A stretch of DNA of 5,741 nucleotides from a bacterium (GTDB lineage Bacteria > Muiribacteriota > Ozemobacteria > Ozemobacterales > Ozemobacteraceae), in assembly GCA_016192885.1 (NCBI GenBank), contig JACPTH010000276.1, positions 1 to 5,741 on the forward strand. The letters run 5' to 3'. How positions within the stretch are numbered: the stretch's first letter is position 1; each line of letters begins with the position of its first letter. Of the stretch, positions 4,355 to 5,741 are shown piece after piece. The notes under the pieces are model-generated. The model was given only the letters and a program-made list of their open reading frames with translations, was not told the DNA's origin and did no database searches. A program made the position numbers and the translations under genes.

Positions 4355-5741
4355 ATGGCAGCACGTTTACACGCCGTAAGCAAGAAGTTTAACATTGAAT
4401 GCAAAGATTTAGTCGTTTTGTTGGGGAATCTAGGTTTTCCAGCAAAAAATCATCCATTTACCACGATTACTGATGAAATGATGATTTCCCTTGAAAACCA
4501 TTTCAAGAAACAGACTTCGGTCGAACCGTCGTCTAAAAAAGAGGTTTTTCCCAGGCCTATGCAGGTAAAACCTGAACATCCTACGATTACTCCCAAACCT
4601 GAAACCTCTCTTCCCGGGCCCGCCAAAACCGTTGAAAAGAGCCAGCCAAATTTGCAGACCCCCGGAACTCACGCAGTTGAAAAACCTACCCCGCAGGCGT
4701 TCGTTCGCCAGCAAGTTGTGGCAAAAGAGGAGAAGAAAAAATCAGGGCCACGGCCTCCACGCGAGAATGCGTTAGAAGAATTTGAAACGAACCAACAAAT
4801 TACGATAATTAAAACTATTCCCCCCAAAAAAGAGGAACTCCCGAAAAAGCTAAAAAAGAAGAAGATTAAAAAACTTCCCAAGGGACATCCTCTCCCGAAA
4901 AAACTGATTCAAGAAGAACGGGCCGAGGAAGAAAGTTTGCAGTTGGTCACCGAACAATCTCTTCATCAGCCGGTTGTTCCACCTGAAGAACTTCAGGTAC
5001 AGAAGATAACGATTCCAAAAGAGGTCACCGTAAACGAATTAGCTCAGTATTTAGGGGTCGATGGAGTTGAAATAATTAAAAAACTTCTGGCTCTTGGGGT
5101 TTTTGCCAGTTTAAACCAGCGTTTAGAGCAATCACAAATCGAACTTGTCGGAAGGGAGTTCCAGCGCGATATCGAATTCACCGATGACGTGATCGACACA
5201 ACGGAAGAGCCGGATTTACCTGAAGATCTCAAACCAAGGCCTCCGATTGTTACGATAATGGGCCACGTTGATCATGGAAAAACTTCGCTTTTGGATAGGA
5301 TTAGAAAAACGCGCGTTGCTGCAGGTGAAATTGGGGGAATTACTCAACATATCGGGGCATACCAAGTGAAAACCCCTCATGGAAGCATTTCTTTTTTGGA
5401 TACTCCGGGCCATGAAGCTTTTACCGCCATGCGCGCACAAGGGGCTCAAATTACCGATATGGCCGTTTTGGTTGTCGCCGCAGATGACGGGGTTCAACCA
5501 CAGACTATCGAAGCCATCCACCATGCGCAGGCCGCCGGCGTTCCAATTTTAGTGGCCATCAACAAAATCGACAAACCCGAGGCTAACACGGAAAAAGTAA
5601 AACAACAACTTATGGGGTATAACCTTGTCGCTGAAGACTGGGGAGGAAAAGTCATAATGGTCCCTGTTTCAGCGAAACGAGGTGACGGGTTAGACCAACT
5701 ACTTGAAATGATTTTACTGCAAGCTGAAATGATGGAACTAA
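4355..5741 (+). CDS. infB: Translation initiation factor IF-2 (3' end outside the window)
   Basis: IF2 is the GTPase that brings formylmethionyl initiator tRNA to the 30S subunit and promotes 50S joining. The visible 462 residues show a first IF2_N-type helical module at about 1-51 (RLHAVSKKFNIECKDLVVLL), a proline- and lysine-rich linker at about 52-217 with a very basic patch around 158-183, and a second IF2_N module at about 218-272 (VTVNELAQYLGVDGVEIIKKL). The G domain follows with all key motifs: G1 GHVDHGKT 303-310, G2 GGITQHIGAY, G3 DTPGHEAF from 349, G4 NKID from 403, and G5 SAK from 439. The frame is open to the window end; domains II, III and the tRNA-binding C-terminal domain must lie beyond it. 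No disruption is seen. The start is fixed by GGAGG and an upstream in-frame stop. Order rimP-nusA-infB is conserved, although the 240-bp gap before this gene suggests some independent control. Confidence 0.97.
   Translation, partial: MAARLHAVSKKFNIECKDLVVLLGNLGFPAKNHPFTTITDEMMISLENHFKKQTSVEPSSKKEVFPRPMQVKPEHPTITPKPETSLPGPAKTVEKSQPNLQTPGTHAVEKPTPQAFVRQQVVAKEEKKKSGPRPPRENALEEFETNQQITIIKTIPPKKEELPKKLKKKKIKKLPKGHPLPKKLIQEERAEEESLQLVTEQSLHQPVVPPEELQVQKITIPKEVTVNELAQYLGVDGVEIIKKLLALGVFASLNQRLEQSQIELVGREFQRDIEFTDDVIDTTEEPDLPEDLKPRPPIVTIMGHVDHGKTSLLDRIRKTRVAAGEIGGITQHIGAYQVKTPHGSISFLDTPGHEAFTAMRAQGAQITDMAVLVVAADDGVQPQTIEAIHHAQAAGVPILVAINKIDKPEANTEKVKQQLMGYNLVAEDWGGKVIMVPVSAKRGDGLDQLLEMILLQAEMMEL

Noticed and set aside
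4817..4835. Slippery sequence for programmed frameshifting in infB (C-run followed by A-run)
   Set aside because: The zero-frame codons do not form a proper X-XXY-YYZ heptamer, and the infB frame continues normally into the intact GTPase domain.
4430..5524. Minus-strand open frames opposite infB
   Set aside because: Their residue content simply mirrors the codons of IF2, and infB is continuous and strongly recognisable on the other strand.

Overview
The window holds five protein-coding genes around one divergent intergenic region. It reads as a bacterial core chromosomal locus with moderate to low GC content by eye. To the right lies the start of the conserved rimP-nusA-infB translation/transcription operon (plus strand, infB cut by the window edge). 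To the left, on the minus strand, is a two-gene unit: a nucleoside (uridine-type) kinase with an N-terminal ATP-cone, followed by an overlapping class I SAM-dependent methyltransferase. I see no mobile element, CRISPR array, tRNA, rRNA or phage-like gene. The organism cannot be fixed from sequence reading alone. The lack of ylxR and a ribosomal L7Ae-like gene between nusA and infB argues against a typical Firmicute. NusA lacks the C-terminal acidic repeats of gamma-proteobacteria. A deep-branching or little-studied bacterial phylum is plausible, but this is inference.

Layout: 1-65 is an AT-rich tail with no gene. 66-905 (minus) is the methyltransferase, whose reading frame clearly extends upstream of the only canonical start codon and seems to begin at an ATT that overlaps the kinase stop. 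901-2250 (minus) is the ATP-cone kinase. 2251-2523 is a divergent control region with a good promoter candidate in each direction, A-tract repeats and a 9-bp inverted repeat in the rimP leader. 2524-3021 is rimP, 3038-4114 nusA, 4115-4354 an unusually long nusA-infB gap, and 4355-5741 the first 462 codons of infB.

The right-hand genes act together: RimP matures the 30S subunit, NusA controls elongation, pausing and termination of RNA polymerase, and IF2 delivers initiator tRNA. The left-hand kinase is likely a pyrimidine salvage enzyme whose activity may be tuned by ATP/dATP through its cone domain. The methyltransferase substrate is unknown.

Most of the window is ordinary housekeeping DNA and I do not find a convincing new multi-gene system. 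The points most worth checking are the methyltransferase's apparent non-canonical start, the ATP-cone/kinase fusion with an unassigned middle segment, and the nusA-infB gap, which carries a long imperfect inverted repeat, a perfect Shine-Dalgarno sequence with no ordinary start codon after it, and a G-rich cluster just upstream of infB.
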